A stretch of DNA of 64,000 nucleotides, from assembly GCA_036653535.1 (NCBI GenBank), contig JAVVTR010000006.1:21018-85017 (forward strand). The letters are read 5' to 3'. This DNA is from JAVVTR01 sp036653535 (GTDB lineage: Bacteria; Bacteroidota; Bacteroidia; Bacteroidales; P3). Under the pieces are notes generated by a model. The model did no database searches. It had not been told where the DNA came from and was given only the letters and a program-made list of their open reading frames with translations. Below are positions 6,919 through 16,445 of the stretch, piece by piece (positions within the stretch are counted from its first letter, which is position 1; every line of letters begins with the position of its first letter). Made by a program: the position numbers and the translations under genes.

Positions 6919-8802
6919 ATGAATTATTTATCGGTAGAGAATCTATCTAAATCGTATGGCGACAAAATGCTCTTTTCCAATGTGTCTTTTGGTATAGAAA
7001 AAGGGCAAAAAAAAGCATTGATTGCACGTAATGGCACCGGGAAAAGTACCTTATTGAACATTATAAACGGGAATGATTTAGCCGAGGAAGGGAAAGTGAT
7101 TTTTCGTAAAGGCATAAAGGTGGCCTATCTTCCTCAAAATCCACCTTTTGATCCGGAACAAAGTATTATGGATTTTCTTTTTGAAGCAGAAAACGAATCC
7201 TTGTTGGCCGCTCGCGACTATGAGATGGTTCTATGGAAATTGGAAAAAGAGGATAGTCCAGAACTTCGGAAAAAGTTGGAAGAAGCAACCTTTAACATGG
7301 ATAGAACAGCTGCTTGGGACTATGAGGGGCGACTAAAAGAAGTTCTTTTTCGATTGCAATTGTTGGAAGTAGATAAGAAAATGGGCTTACTCTCTGGGGG
7401 ACAACAGAAAAAAGCAGCCTTGGCTAAAGTACTTATAGAAGCGGTAGATTTGCTTATATTGGATGAACCCACCAACCATTTAGATTTGGTTATGACCGAA
7501 TGGTTGGAAGATTTTTTAAGTAGGCAAAATTTAGCACTTTTATTAGTAACGCATGATCGTGCTTTTTTAGATGCGGTTTGTAGTGAAATTATTGAATTAG
7601 ATAAAGGGCAAATTTATACCTATAAAGGTTCGTACAACTATTTTTTAGAAAAGAAAGCGGAAAGAGAAAGTATAGAAAGGGCAGAATTAGAAAAGGCCCG
7701 TAATACCTATCGACACGAATTGGATTGGATGAGGCGCATGCCTTGTGCCAGAGGAACCAAAGCCAAAGCAAGAAAAGAAGCCTTTTACGATTTAAAGGAT
7801 TTTACCTCTGTATCCGTAAAAGAAGAGATACCAGAGTTAAGTGTACAAACGGAACGATTGGGAGGTAAGATCTTAGAAGTTTATAATTTAGAAAAGAGTT
7901 ATGCGGGGCATAAATTAATAGACGATTTTTCTTATACTTTTAAAAGAGGGGAAAAAATAGGAATAGTGGGGGCCAATGGAATAGGGAAATCTACCCTGTT
8001 AAATATGCTTACCGGGAAAATAAAGCCAGATTCGGGAAAGGTAGTGATAGGACAAACGGTAAAATTCGGTTATTATCAGCAAAATGGGCTTATAGGAGGG
8101 GAAGATCGTCGGGTAATAGACATTATTAAAGAAGTGGCAGAAGTAGTAAAAATGGAAAATGGAAGTGAAATCTCCGCTTCTCAATTTTTAACTTATTTTC
8201 AATTTGATGCTACCACCCAATATAATTATTTTTCGAATTTGAGTGGGGGCGAACGAAGACGTTTATATTTATTGAGAACCTTAATGGCTAATCCTAATTT
8301 TTTAATATTAGATGAACCCACTAACGATTTAGATGTTTTTACCTTGATGCTCTTGGAAGATTTTCTTGCCCATTATCAAGGTTGTTTATTGATGGTTTCC
8401 CACGATCGTAGTTTTATGGAGGGTTTAGCCGATCATCTTTTTATTTTTGAAGGAGATGGAAAGATCAAGGATTATTATGGAACTTACGCCCAATACAAGA
8501 AAGCGCTTATGGACATGCAACGTATTGGACAAAAGGAACAACGGAAAGAAAGGTCAGAGCAAAGGGTGGTAAGTCCTTCGAACAAACCTACCTATAAGCA
8601 GAAGAAGGAATATGAAGAAATAGGACTTAGAATAGAAAATTTAGAAAAACAAAAGAAAGAATTAGAGTCTAAATTAAGTGATACTGCTTCCTTAGATAGA
8701 GATTCGGTAGTAAAAGCCTCTCAAGAGATAGCACAAGTTTTATCCGAATTAGATTTGTGTGAGAATAAATGGCTTGCCTTAGCGGAACTTATGGGGGAAT
8801 AA
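6919..8802 (+). CDS. ABC-F family ATPase (Uup/EttA-like ribosome-associated factor)
   Basis: Two ABC cassettes lie in one 627-residue chain with no membrane segments, the ABC-F arrangement; such proteins act on ribosomes. Cassette 1 has Walker A ARNGTGKST near residues 36-44, signature LSGGQQKK and Walker B LLILDEPTNHLDL. Cassette 2 has GANGIGKST near residue 352, signature LSGGERRR and FLILDEPTNDLDV. The linker is Arg/Lys-rich (RARGTKAKARKEAF), and a charged coiled coil of about 80 residues ends the protein, as in Uup. The first glycine of Walker A 1 is alanine. It stands alone between a plus-strand operon and convergent mtgA. Confidence 0.9.
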   Translation: MNYLSVENLSKSYGDKMLFSNVSFGIEKGQKKALIARNGTGKSTLLNIINGNDLAEEGKVIFRKGIKVAYLPQNPPFDPEQSIMDFLFEAENESLLAARDYEMVLWKLEKEDSPELRKKLEEATFNMDRTAAWDYEGRLKEVLFRLQLLEVDKKMGLLSGGQQKKAALAKVLIEAVDLLILDEPTNHLDLVMTEWLEDFLSRQNLALLLVTHDRAFLDAVCSEIIELDKGQIYTYKGSYNYFLEKKAERESIERAELEKARNTYRHELDWMRRMPCARGTKAKARKEAFYDLKDFTSVSVKEEIPELSVQTERLGGKILEVYNLEKSYAGHKLIDDFSYTFKRGEKIGIVGANGIGKSTLLNMLTGKIKPDSGKVVIGQTVKFGYYQQNGLIGGEDRRVIDIIKEVAEVVKMENGSEISASQFLTYFQFDATTQYNYFSNLSGGERRRLYLLRTLMANPNFLILDEPTNDLDVFTLMLLEDFLAHYQGCLLMVSHDRSFMEGLADHLFIFEGDGKIKDYYGTYAQYKKALMDMQRIGQKEQRKERSEQRVVSPSNKPTYKQKKEYEEIGLRIENLEKQKKELESKLSDTASLDRDSVVKASQEIAQVLSELDLCENKWLALAELMGE

Positions 8803-8832
8803 ATAAGCTTATAGGCTAGGTTTTGTCTAAAA

Positions 8833-8870
8833 AAAGGTAGCGGTCTAATGGAAAGGTAGCGGTCTAATGG
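8833..8870. repeat. Two tandem 19-bp repeats at the 3' end of mtgA
   Basis: AAAGGTAGCGGTCTAATGG occurs at 8833-8851 and again at 8852-8870 with no mismatch, and a degenerate third copy (AAATGTACCGGTCC) follows. The second copy contains the mtgA stop codon on the minus strand. Confidence 0.85.
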
Positions 8871-9577
8871 AAATGTACCGGTCCTATTTTGCGCATTAGA
8901 TTTTGTATTCTTGCTTGTTGTCGATACATATAAGAACTTGGATGGCTTGGATTTCTTTTTCGTGGAGCCGGTAAAATAGTGGTTATCATAGCCGCTTGGG
9001 AGGAACTCAACTTTTTAGCCGATTTGTGATAGTAAGTTTGCGCCGCCATTTCCACGCCATAGATTCCTTTGCCAGTTTCTATGATATTAAGATAGACCTC
9101 CATGATTCTTTCTTTAGGCCATAAAGTTTCTATTAAGAAGGTAAAATAAACTTCAAAGCCTTTACGTATATAAGATCTATTGGGCCAAAGAAAAACATTT
9201 TTGGCTGTTTGTTGAGAAATAGTACTACCTCCATGAATACGTTTCCCGTTCTCATTATGCTGGCGGGCTCTTTCTATGGCTTTCCAGTCGAATCCGTGAT
9301 GCGTAAGGAAAAGATTATCTTCTCCGGCGACGACGGCTTGCACCATCTTTGGCGAAATATCTTCCAAATCGACCCAATCTTTACTTAATCTTAAGGCTTG
9401 ATCCTCCTTTATCTGATCGAACAAACGAATAATCATAATAGGAGTGACTGGTGGATTAATAAAACGATATAAAAGAGTAAAAAAGAGACTACTTCCAAAG
9501 AAAATAGCCATAGTCCAAAGGAAAACTTTTTTCAAGGTTTTTCCTAAATTACTCTTATTCTTGTGCTTTCTTGTCAT
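8864..9577 (-). CDS. mtgA: Monofunctional biosynthetic peptidoglycan transglycosylase
   Basis: MtgA polymerises lipid II into glycan strands at the periplasmic face of the inner membrane. The 237-residue protein has one N-terminal membrane anchor at about residues 15-37 and a glycosyltransferase 51 domain. Family motifs are visible: GEDNLFLTHHGFDW with the catalytic Glu, GGSTISQQTAKN, ETLWPKERIMEVYLN and IYGVEMAAQTYY. There is no transpeptidase domain. The stop codon falls inside a 19-bp tandem repeat, so the last few residues (PVHFH) may be repeat-derived. A TACTTTTG element lies 20 bases upstream of the ATG. Confidence 0.93.
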   Translation of the reverse strand: MTRKHKNKSNLGKTLKKVFLWTMAIFFGSSLFFTLLYRFINPPVTPIMIIRLFDQIKEDQALRLSKDWVDLEDISPKMVQAVVAGEDNLFLTHHGFDWKAIERARQHNENGKRIHGGSTISQQTAKNVFLWPNRSYIRKGFEVYFTFLIETLWPKERIMEVYLNIIETGKGIYGVEMAAQTYYHKSAKKLSSSQAAMITTILPAPRKRNPSHPSSYMYRQQARIQNLMRKIGPVHFH

Positions 9578-9596
9578 GGCTTTTTCAAATACTCGG

Positions 9597-9604
9597 CAAA
9601 AGTA
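9597..9604 (-). promoter_or_regulatory. Candidate -7 element for mtgA
   Basis: The reverse complement is TACTTTTG, matching TAnnTTTG. The predicted start lies about 16 bases before the ATG. The -33 region is weak. Confidence 0.4.
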
Positions 9605-9845
9605 CTAAAATAATTATTGTTGTCCGAAAAAAATAAAAGGAAGTTCGAGAGTAATCTCCTTTTTTTTGGACCTTTGGTCTTGTTCTTTTCGGACCTTTGT
9701 CTTTTTTGGTTTTGGGGTTTACCTTTACCCTATAAAATTAACTTATTATTAATATTTAGATCTCGATAAAAATGGAAATTTTACGATATTATAGTAAGAA
9801 AAGAAGATCGTTTTCGCCCAATAAAAAAGATCTGTAAAATTTTTG

Positions 9846-9853
9846 TATCTTTG
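9846..9853 (+). promoter_or_regulatory. Candidate -7 element abutting bamD
   Basis: TATCTTTG ends 3 bases before the ATG at 9857. By the usual -7 geometry the transcript would begin at or near the A of the start codon. There is no TTTG at -33. Confidence 0.4.
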
Positions 9854-9856
9854 CAC

Positions 9857-10660
9857 ATGCTTTTTGTAAAAAAAATACATATATTATTGGTTTTAAGCAT
9901 GCTTTTGCTTAGTTCCTGTGCTTATCAAAAGGAGTACTCTCAGGTGTCACGTTCTGGAACCTTGGACGAAAAATACAACTTTGCAGTAAAAGCCTATGAT
10001 AAACAAGATTATAGAAAGGCTGTAGAGCTATTTGAAGAATTGGTTCCCCTTTATAGAGGAAAAGATATATTGGAAAGGTTGTTATACAATGTTGCCTATT
10101 CTTATTTCTACGAAAAAGACTACTTTATGTCGGCTTATTATTTCCGTTCTTTAACCCGTCAATTTCCTAATAGTCAGTATTTAGAAGAAGCATCCTACAT
10201 GAGTGCTTATTGTAAAACCTTAGAGTCGCCCGATTTTCGATTGGATCAGACTGCAACCGTAGAGGCAATAAAACAATTACAATTGTTTATCAATTATTAC
10301 CCCAATAGCCGTAGAAGTGAAGAAGCTGGGAAATTAATTAATGACATGCGTGAAAAATTAGCCTTAAAAGCGTATAACGTGGCTAATATGTATTATCGTA
10401 GAAGTTTATATAATGCGGCCTCTATTGCGTATAGTAATTTTTTAAAAGATTATCCGGAATCTAACGTTAGAGAACAGGCATTGTATATGATGATTAAAAG
10501 TCGATTTTTATATGCCGAAAATAGTATTAAAGAAAAGCAATCCGAACGCTATGCAAAGGTTATAGAGGGATATGAAGCTTTTTTACGATCTTTTTCCGAT
10601 TCCAAATATCGCAAAGAAGTAGATAAATATTACAAAGAATCAAAGTTAAAAAAAATATAA
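9857..10660 (+). CDS. bamD: Outer membrane protein assembly factor BamD
   Basis: BamD is an outer-membrane lipoprotein of the BAM beta-barrel insertion machine. The signal peptide ends in LSSC (Cys21 from the ATG at 9857); a TTG two codons earlier is also open but lies in the promoter-like TATCTTTG. TPR-type repeats follow: AVKAYDKQDYRKAVELFEEL, the SAYYFRSLTRQFPNS region, and the C-terminal AYSNFLKDYPESN block. The length of 267 residues fits the family. It leads a run bamD-rpoZ-coaBC, 4-6 bp apart, an order conserved in Bacteroidota. Confidence 0.9.
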   Translation: MLFVKKIHILLVLSMLLLSSCAYQKEYSQVSRSGTLDEKYNFAVKAYDKQDYRKAVELFEELVPLYRGKDILERLLYNVAYSYFYEKDYFMSAYYFRSLTRQFPNSQYLEEASYMSAYCKTLESPDFRLDQTATVEAIKQLQLFINYYPNSRRSEEAGKLINDMREKLALKAYNVANMYYRRSLYNAASIAYSNFLKDYPESNVREQALYMMIKSRFLYAENSIKEKQSERYAKVIEGYEAFLRSFSDSKYRKEVDKYYKESKLKKI

Positions 10661-10664
10661 TTTT

Positions 10665-11003
10665 ATGGATTACAAGAGAATTAAAGCCAGTCAAGAAGCA
10701 ATCACAAGAGATGTTTGCAAATTCGATGAATTGACGGGAAATTTATACGAAACGGTTGTAGTACTCTCCAAGAGATCCAATCAAATTTCTTCTGCTTTAC
10801 GTCAAGAGTTGGTTAATAAAATTTCTGCATTTTCTGCCGTAACTACCAATAGTGAAAGTGTAGATGAAATTTTTGAAAATAGAGAACAAATAGAAATTGC
10901 CCGTTTTTACGAACAGCTACCAAAGCCAACACTAATGGCTATTCAAGAATTAAATGATCAGGTACTTTGTTTTAAACGTCCAATGAAAGACGAAGAAATA
11001 TAA
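10665..11003 (+). CDS. rpoZ: RNA polymerase omega-like subunit (Bacteroidetes type)
   Basis: The 112-residue protein starting MDYKRIKASQEAITRDV matches the Bacteroidetes omega/Rpb6-like subunit that helps assemble RNA polymerase. The segment NLYETVVVLSKRSNQIS is the omega core helix region. Position between bamD and coaBC, 4 bp and 6 bp from its neighbours, is the conserved place for this gene in the phylum and supports the call, since sequence similarity to proteobacterial omega is low. Confidence 0.8.
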   Translation: MDYKRIKASQEAITRDVCKFDELTGNLYETVVVLSKRSNQISSALRQELVNKISAFSAVTTNSESVDEIFENREQIEIARFYEQLPKPTLMAIQELNDQVLCFKRPMKDEEI

Positions 11004-11009
11004 GGAAAA

Positions 11010-12230
11010 ATGTCTTTGGAGGGAAAGAAAATACTCTTAGGAATAGGAGGTGGCATAGCCGCATATAAGAGCTTGTCTTTGATACGATTATTAGTGTGCG
11101 AAAAGGCAGAGGTAAGGGTGGTTTGTACCGATAATGCCTTGAATTTTGTTAGCCCTCTAAGCATAGAAACCCTTTCCAATTATAAACTTTATTGCAATAC
11201 TTTTGAGGGACACTCTTCAAAAACCACCTCCCATATTGCTTACGCCGATTGGGCCGATTTGTTAATAGTCGCTCCTGCTACGGCTAATTTAATAGGAAAA
11301 TTTGCCAATGGAATAGCAGACGATGCCCTTTCTACTCTTTTTTTAGCTTTTCATAAAAAAGTACTATTAGCTCCTTCTATGAACACCTATATGTATCAAC
11401 ATCCTGCAGTGCAGTCTAATATTGCGAAATTGCGGAGCATGGGGATAGACGTATTAGAACCGGAATCCGGTTTTTTGGCTTGTGGAACACAGGGGTGTGG
11501 ACGCATGCCAGAAGTGGATAGCTTGTTAGATTCTATAAAAAACGCATTAACAGAGCCTACTTATACCTATTTCCGAGGAAAAAAAATTTTAATTACGGCC
11601 GGTCCTACCGTAGAGGCTATAGATCCGGTTCGTTACATTAGTAATCGATCTTCCGGACGTATGGGCTTTTGTATAGCAGAGGCTTTATGTGAGCAAGGTG
11701 CTGAGGTTTACTTAATAAGTGGTCCCACCCATTTAAATATAGAAGCTACCTCCATCCATAGAACCAAAGTACAGAGTGCCGCTCAGATGTATGAAGCCTG
11801 TGTAGAATTATGGCCCCAAATGGATTTGGCCATACTCACGGCAGCTGTAGCCGATTATACTCCTTTAACTCCTTGTAAACAAAAAATTAAAAAGAAAGAG
11901 GAAAGTTTATCCTTAACTTTGGTTCGTACTTCGGATATTTTAGCCACCTTAGGAAAATCTAAGAAAAAGCACCAAACCTTGGTGGGATTTGCCTTGGAAA
12001 CCAATTCTGAATTAGAAAATGCCCAAGCAAAATTGAAAAATAAAAATGCAGATTTTATAGTTTTAAATAGCATGAAAGATGCAGGGGCTGGATTTGAAAG
12101 CCTAACCAATAAAGTTACCTTTTTAGATAATAATGGCGGCGTTTTTCCTCAAGAATTAAAAACTAAAAAAGAGGTTGCTTACGATTTATTGAAATTTTTG
12201 TCCGATGCAAGAAAAAAATCAATATCCTAA
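11010..12230 (+). CDS. coaBC: Bifunctional phosphopantothenoylcysteine decarboxylase / synthetase
   Basis: CoaBC ligates cysteine to 4'-phosphopantothenate and decarboxylates the product, two steps of coenzyme A synthesis in the cytoplasm. The N-terminal CoaC flavoprotein domain (to about residue 180) shows GIGGGIAAYKSLSLIR, LIVAPATANLIGKFANGIADD and the APSMNTYMY motif, then the ACGTQGCGRM flap. The CoaB domain begins with KILITAGPTVEAIDPVRYIS and SSGRMGF and ends near residue 395. The length of 406 residues is typical. It is preceded by rpoZ at 6 bp. Confidence 0.95.
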   Translation: MSLEGKKILLGIGGGIAAYKSLSLIRLLVCEKAEVRVVCTDNALNFVSPLSIETLSNYKLYCNTFEGHSSKTTSHIAYADWADLLIVAPATANLIGKFANGIADDALSTLFLAFHKKVLLAPSMNTYMYQHPAVQSNIAKLRSMGIDVLEPESGFLACGTQGCGRMPEVDSLLDSIKNALTEPTYTYFRGKKILITAGPTVEAIDPVRYISNRSSGRMGFCIAEALCEQGAEVYLISGPTHLNIEATSIHRTKVQSAAQMYEACVELWPQMDLAILTAAVADYTPLTPCKQKIKKKEESLSLTLVRTSDILATLGKSKKKHQTLVGFALETNSELENAQAKLKNKNADFIVLNSMKDAGAGFESLTNKVTFLDNNGGVFPQELKTKKEVAYDLLKFLSDARKKSIS

Positions 12231-12386
12231 ACGATACGATAGAAACATAGGAATCTCAGAAATTTATAGGCCATAGAAACCTTATAAATTATAGTTTCTG
12301 TACTTTTTTTTCTTTTATTTTGTTTTCTTTCTTGAGCCTGTTATAGTTTATATTCCCATAATGATAAAATCTTCATAAAAACGAAT

Positions 12387-13307
12387 ATGAAATACAAAAT
12401 TCTCAGTCTTCTTTTCTGTATGTTTTTTGCTTTTTTCGTAGGGCAAGGGCAGGATTTAGATTGTACTCTTAAAATAAATACCACTAAAATAACCTCCGCA
12501 GGCGATAAAGCTCTTTTTACAACCTTAGAGAAAGCATTAATGCAATTGGTGAATGGTCGTCAGTGGAGCAATATCAAAATGGCTTCTCAGGAACGTGTTC
12601 CTTGCAATATTACCGTAGATGTGCAAGAGTGGGATCCCAATACCTCTCAAATCAAAGCTTATATCTCTGTTCAGTTAAGACGTCCAGTTTATAATGCCTC
12701 GTACAACACCAATGTATTAAACGTGTTGGACCGAGATTTGTCTTTTAAATATGCACAAAACGATCCTATTGAATATTCCGATAATGCTATCACCTCTAAT
12801 CTTACCGCCACTATAGCATTCTATTGTTATGTTATTTTAGGAAATTATTTTGATTCTTTTGCACCTAGGGCGGGAGATGTTTTTTTTAATAAAGCTCAAA
12901 ATATTGTGAACCAAGCACAAGCTTTAGGAGAAACGGGCTGGAAGGGGCGGGATAGAAATTCAAGAAACCGATATTGGATTGCGGAAAATTACACCAATGG
13001 GAACTATTCCTCCATTCATGAAATTATTTATGAATATTATCGTAAAGGATTAGATATGATGTATCAAGATCCTGCAACAGCTAGAAACAATATATATAAT
13101 GCCTTATTAAAGATAAAGCCTTTAAACGAAATGAAAAATGGCTTGCCCTGTAAGCAACTTTTTTTAGAGCCCAAAGTGGAAGAGCTAATTAATATTTTTA
13201 CTCCAGCTAAAGCGGAAGAAAAGCAAAAAGTAGTAGATTTATTAATAGAGATAGATGCTTCCAATATACAAAAATACCGCAAAATTTTAGGCGGAAATAC
13301 GCAATAG
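12387..13307 (+). CDS. DUF4835 family secreted protein
   Basis: This 306-residue protein has a signal peptide (hydrophobic residues 5-20, cleavage near GQGQ) and matches the Bacteroidota DUF4835 family. That family consistently sits between coaBC and recN, as here. Conserved-looking parts are LDCTLKINT after the signal and the central FYCYVILGNYFDSFAPRAGD segment. It is probably periplasmic; the function is unknown. The stop is 4 bp before recN, so the two are probably co-transcribed. Confidence 0.8.
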   Translation: MKYKILSLLFCMFFAFFVGQGQDLDCTLKINTTKITSAGDKALFTTLEKALMQLVNGRQWSNIKMASQERVPCNITVDVQEWDPNTSQIKAYISVQLRRPVYNASYNTNVLNVLDRDLSFKYAQNDPIEYSDNAITSNLTATIAFYCYVILGNYFDSFAPRAGDVFFNKAQNIVNQAQALGETGWKGRDRNSRNRYWIAENYTNGNYSSIHEIIYEYYRKGLDMMYQDPATARNNIYNALLKIKPLNEMKNGLPCKQLFLEPKVEELINIFTPAKAEEKQKVVDLLIEIDASNIQKYRKILGGNTQ

Positions 13308-13311
13308 TTTT

Positions 13312-14976
13312 ATGTTAACTCATCTTACTATAGAAAATTATGCCCTTATAAAGTCGTTAGATATAGATTTCTCTTCGGGATTTACCGTTATTACGGGAGA
13401 GACAGGAGCCGGTAAATCTATTCTTTTAGGAGCATTGGGCCTAATTTTAGGACAGAGAGCCGATAGTCAAGTTTTGTTTTTTAAGGATAAAAAATGTACA
13501 GTAGAAAGCGTATTTGATATTTCCGATTTAAATTTAGACGATTTTTTCCAGTTATACGATTTAGAAGATAGTTGTATAGATAACAGTCTAATTTTAAGAA
13601 GAGAGATATTTCCCAATGGAAAATCGCGCGCATTTATCAACGATAGCCCAGTTTCCGTATCGATATTAAAAGAATTTTCTGTTCGTTTAATAGATATTCA
13701 TTCTCAACACCAAACCCTAACTTTAACTAATTCTGCTTTTCAATTAAAACTGGTAGATAGTTATAGTGCCGATGCCGTACTTATAGAAGCTTATGCCAAT
13801 AAATACAAGGAATATAAAGTATTGGAAAAGGAAATAGCAGTTTTGGATGGGGAGCAGAAAAAATTACAAGAAGAGGAGGATTACTTACGTTTTGTATATA
13901 CAGAATTAGACGATCTTCACGCTCAAGCGGGCGAGCAGCAGGAAATGGAAAATAATCTCCGTATTTTAGAACATGGTCAACAAATTAAAACCACGCTTTT
14001 AAGTTGCAGCGAAGAATTACAGGCCAATGAATATTCTTTGATTTCTCGTTTAGAAAATACAAGTCAAAATTTAAAAAAAATATCGACTTATCATGTTGGA
14101 ATACAAACGATGTTGCCCCGTTGGGAGGCATTGTTAGTGGAATTGAAAGATTTGAATACCGATTTGGAAAAATGGGGAGAGGATCTCCAAGTAGATGAAA
14201 ATATACGTCAAAAATACGAGCAAAGATTAGATCTTATTTATCGTTTAGAAGCCAAACATCATTTGCAAACAGTAGAAGAATTAATAGAGTTAAAGGATTC
14301 TATATCCCTTAAATTAAGCAAAATATCTTCTTGCGACGACCAGCTTCAAAACTTAAAGAAACAATATGCTATAGTAGAAAAGAAATTAAAAGAACTATCT
14401 TCGCAACTGCATACGAAGAGGGTGGAAGCTGCCGCTCTCTTAGAGAAACAGGTTCTTTCGTCATTGTTGAATTTAGGAATGGGGTCTTCTCGTTTACAAA
14501 TATCCATTGTGCCAACTAATACCTATACAACTACGGGTACCGATCAGGTTCATTTTTTGTTTAATGCCAATTTGGGAGGAGAATTAAAAGAAATAGCCAA
14601 AGTGGTTTCCGGAGGAGAGTTGTCTCGATTAATGTTGGCTATTAAATCGGTAATTCATCATAAAAGTTTACTTTCCTGTATAGTATTCGATGAAATAGAT
14701 ACTGGAGTGTCGGGCGAAATTGCAGGAAAAGTAGGGAGAATGATGCGTAAAATGGCCGATTGCATGCAAGTGGTGGCCGTAACGCATTTGCCTCAAATTG
14801 CAGCGATGGCTCACACTCATTTACATGTATTAAAAAAAGAAGAAGAGGGACATACGATTTCTTATTTACAGTGCTTAGACCAAGAAGCGCATTTGCAAAC
14901 GGTGGCGGCAATGATTAGTAATGGAAAAATTACACAAGCGGCATTAAAGGCGGCTGAAGAATTGATAAAAGAATGA
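13312..14976 (+). CDS. recN: DNA repair protein RecN
   Basis: RecN is an SMC-like ATPase for double-strand break repair. The N-terminal head begins MLTHLTIENYALIKSLDIDF with Walker A GETGAGKS at residues 30-37. A central coiled coil runs from about 150 to 360. The C-terminal head holds the VSGGELSRLMLAIK signature and Walker B IVFDEIDTGVSG near residue 458, followed by the VVAVTHLPQIAAMAHTHL block. The length of 554 residues is standard. It starts 4 bp after the DUF4835 gene. Confidence 0.96.
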   Translation: MLTHLTIENYALIKSLDIDFSSGFTVITGETGAGKSILLGALGLILGQRADSQVLFFKDKKCTVESVFDISDLNLDDFFQLYDLEDSCIDNSLILRREIFPNGKSRAFINDSPVSVSILKEFSVRLIDIHSQHQTLTLTNSAFQLKLVDSYSADAVLIEAYANKYKEYKVLEKEIAVLDGEQKKLQEEEDYLRFVYTELDDLHAQAGEQQEMENNLRILEHGQQIKTTLLSCSEELQANEYSLISRLENTSQNLKKISTYHVGIQTMLPRWEALLVELKDLNTDLEKWGEDLQVDENIRQKYEQRLDLIYRLEAKHHLQTVEELIELKDSISLKLSKISSCDDQLQNLKKQYAIVEKKLKELSSQLHTKRVEAAALLEKQVLSSLLNLGMGSSRLQISIVPTNTYTTTGTDQVHFLFNANLGGELKEIAKVVSGGELSRLMLAIKSVIHHKSLLSCIVFDEIDTGVSGEIAGKVGRMMRKMADCMQVVAVTHLPQIAAMAHTHLHVLKKEEEGHTISYLQCLDQEAHLQTVAAMISNGKITQAALKAAEELIKE

Positions 14977-14989
14977 ACAGTAGGAAGAT

Positions 14990-16426
14990 ATGGAAGATTC
15001 ATTAGATAATTATTTAGATTGTGATGCGGAAGAACTCGTACAACGTTACGAAACCATGATGGAAGAAAATAAAAGTGTTTTTTTTGATGTGGACGAGTAT
15101 TTGGCTATTATAGAAACCTATTTATTAATATCCGACTTATCTAAGGCTCAAATTGCTTTAAAAAGAGCACAACAGCAATATCCTACCGCTTTAGAATTGA
15201 AACTCAAACAAGCAGAAATTTGTTTAGAATTGAAATTGTACGCCAAGGCTGTAACATTAGCAGAGGAAGTATCGGCGATTGAATCCGGTTTCTTTGAAGT
15301 GTACTTAATAAAAGGTCACGCATATACCAATGAAAAAAAATACGGAAAAGCAGAAGCACAATTCGAAAAAGCTTTGCAAAATGGAGCCGATTTGGTAGAT
15401 GTGCATTTAGGGAAAGCCGAAAATTTTATAGCGCAAAAGCACTACGAGGAAGCCTTAGAAAGTTTAAAAATAGTTTTAGCAGAAGATCCCGATACCACCA
15501 ATACCTGCAATCGTTTTATAGAAATGGCATGCCAAGCCAATAAAAAGGAAGAAGCCGCAGAATATGTATCTAAATTAATAAGCGATAAGGATCCTTATAA
15601 CATAAAATATTGGAAGGTATTAGCCGAATTGTATGCAGAATGCCAATGTTACGAAAAAGCAATAGAGGCCAATGATTACGTTTTAGCCATTGTTCCTAAT
15701 GAAGAAGAAGCTTTAATAAATAAATTTCACTGTTTGAATCATATAGACTACCAAGGCGATTTGTTAGATTTTTATGAAGCTTTGGAACCTATTGTACAAG
15801 AGGAAGAAGAACATATTAGCGTTTTATTAAAAATGGGCGCACGTTATGAGCTTGATATGGAGAATGAAAAGGCGGAGGAGTGTTATAAAAAATTATTGTT
15901 TTATGGGATAGAAAAAAATTACGCCTTGTATAAATTGGGCGTTTTAAATAATAAAATGTACCAAATAGAAACGGCGGTTTATTATTTGAATTTGGCTATA
16001 GAGGGCGATGACGCCAGTACCCCATTAGATAAGGAAGTGAAAGCCTCTGCTTATCATTGGTTAGCGCGCTCTTGTTCTTTTGTAGAACAAGAGGAGCAAG
16101 CGCAGGAAAATGAAAAAAAAGCGATAGATTTGGACCCGGATCAAAAAGAATACCTATATACTTATGTTCTATATCTTTATACCTTTGGAAATATAGAAAA
16201 AGCCAAAGAATATATAGAAGAGCGCTTATCTCATTCCACTTCCCATGCGCCTTCTTTACTTATGTATGGTGCGATATGGTATTATATGGAAAAGAAAGAA
16301 GAAGCTCTATCTTGGTTTGCCAAAGCTTTTATGACAGACAAGGATACCATAAAGGATGCGGACAAGTATTTAGCAGATATTATGGAAGATCCTAAATTAG
16401 AGAAATTAGTAGATTCCATAGATTAA
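14990..16426 (+). CDS. TPR-repeat protein
   Basis: The 478-residue, acidic, Glu/Lys-rich protein is built of tandem tetratricopeptide repeats, seen as recurring helices such as LSKAQIALKRAQQQYP, KYGKAEAQFEKALQNGADLV and HYEEALESLKIVLAEDPD. There is no signal peptide or membrane segment, so it should be cytoplasmic and act as a protein-interaction scaffold. It starts 13 bp after recN and is followed 19 bp later by the ComA-family gene, suggesting co-transcription. The specific partner is unknown. Confidence 0.8.
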   Translation: MEDSLDNYLDCDAEELVQRYETMMEENKSVFFDVDEYLAIIETYLLISDLSKAQIALKRAQQQYPTALELKLKQAEICLELKLYAKAVTLAEEVSAIESGFFEVYLIKGHAYTNEKKYGKAEAQFEKALQNGADLVDVHLGKAENFIAQKHYEEALESLKIVLAEDPDTTNTCNRFIEMACQANKKEEAAEYVSKLISDKDPYNIKYWKVLAELYAECQCYEKAIEANDYVLAIVPNEEEALINKFHCLNHIDYQGDLLDFYEALEPIVQEEEEHISVLLKMGARYELDMENEKAEECYKKLLFYGIEKNYALYKLGVLNNKMYQIETAVYYLNLAIEGDDASTPLDKEVKASAYHWLARSCSFVEQEEQAQENEKKAIDLDPDQKEYLYTYVLYLYTFGNIEKAKEYIEERLSHSTSHAPSLLMYGAIWYYMEKKEEALSWFAKAFMTDKDTIKDADKYLADIMEDPKLEKLVDSID

Positions 16427-16445
16427 AAAATAAAAAAACAACAAT

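Noticed and set aside
7027..7053. Defective first ATP site in the ABC-F protein (Ala for Gly at the start of Walker A)
   Set aside because: The essential GTGKST part is intact and this substitution is common in Bacteroidota ABC-F proteins.
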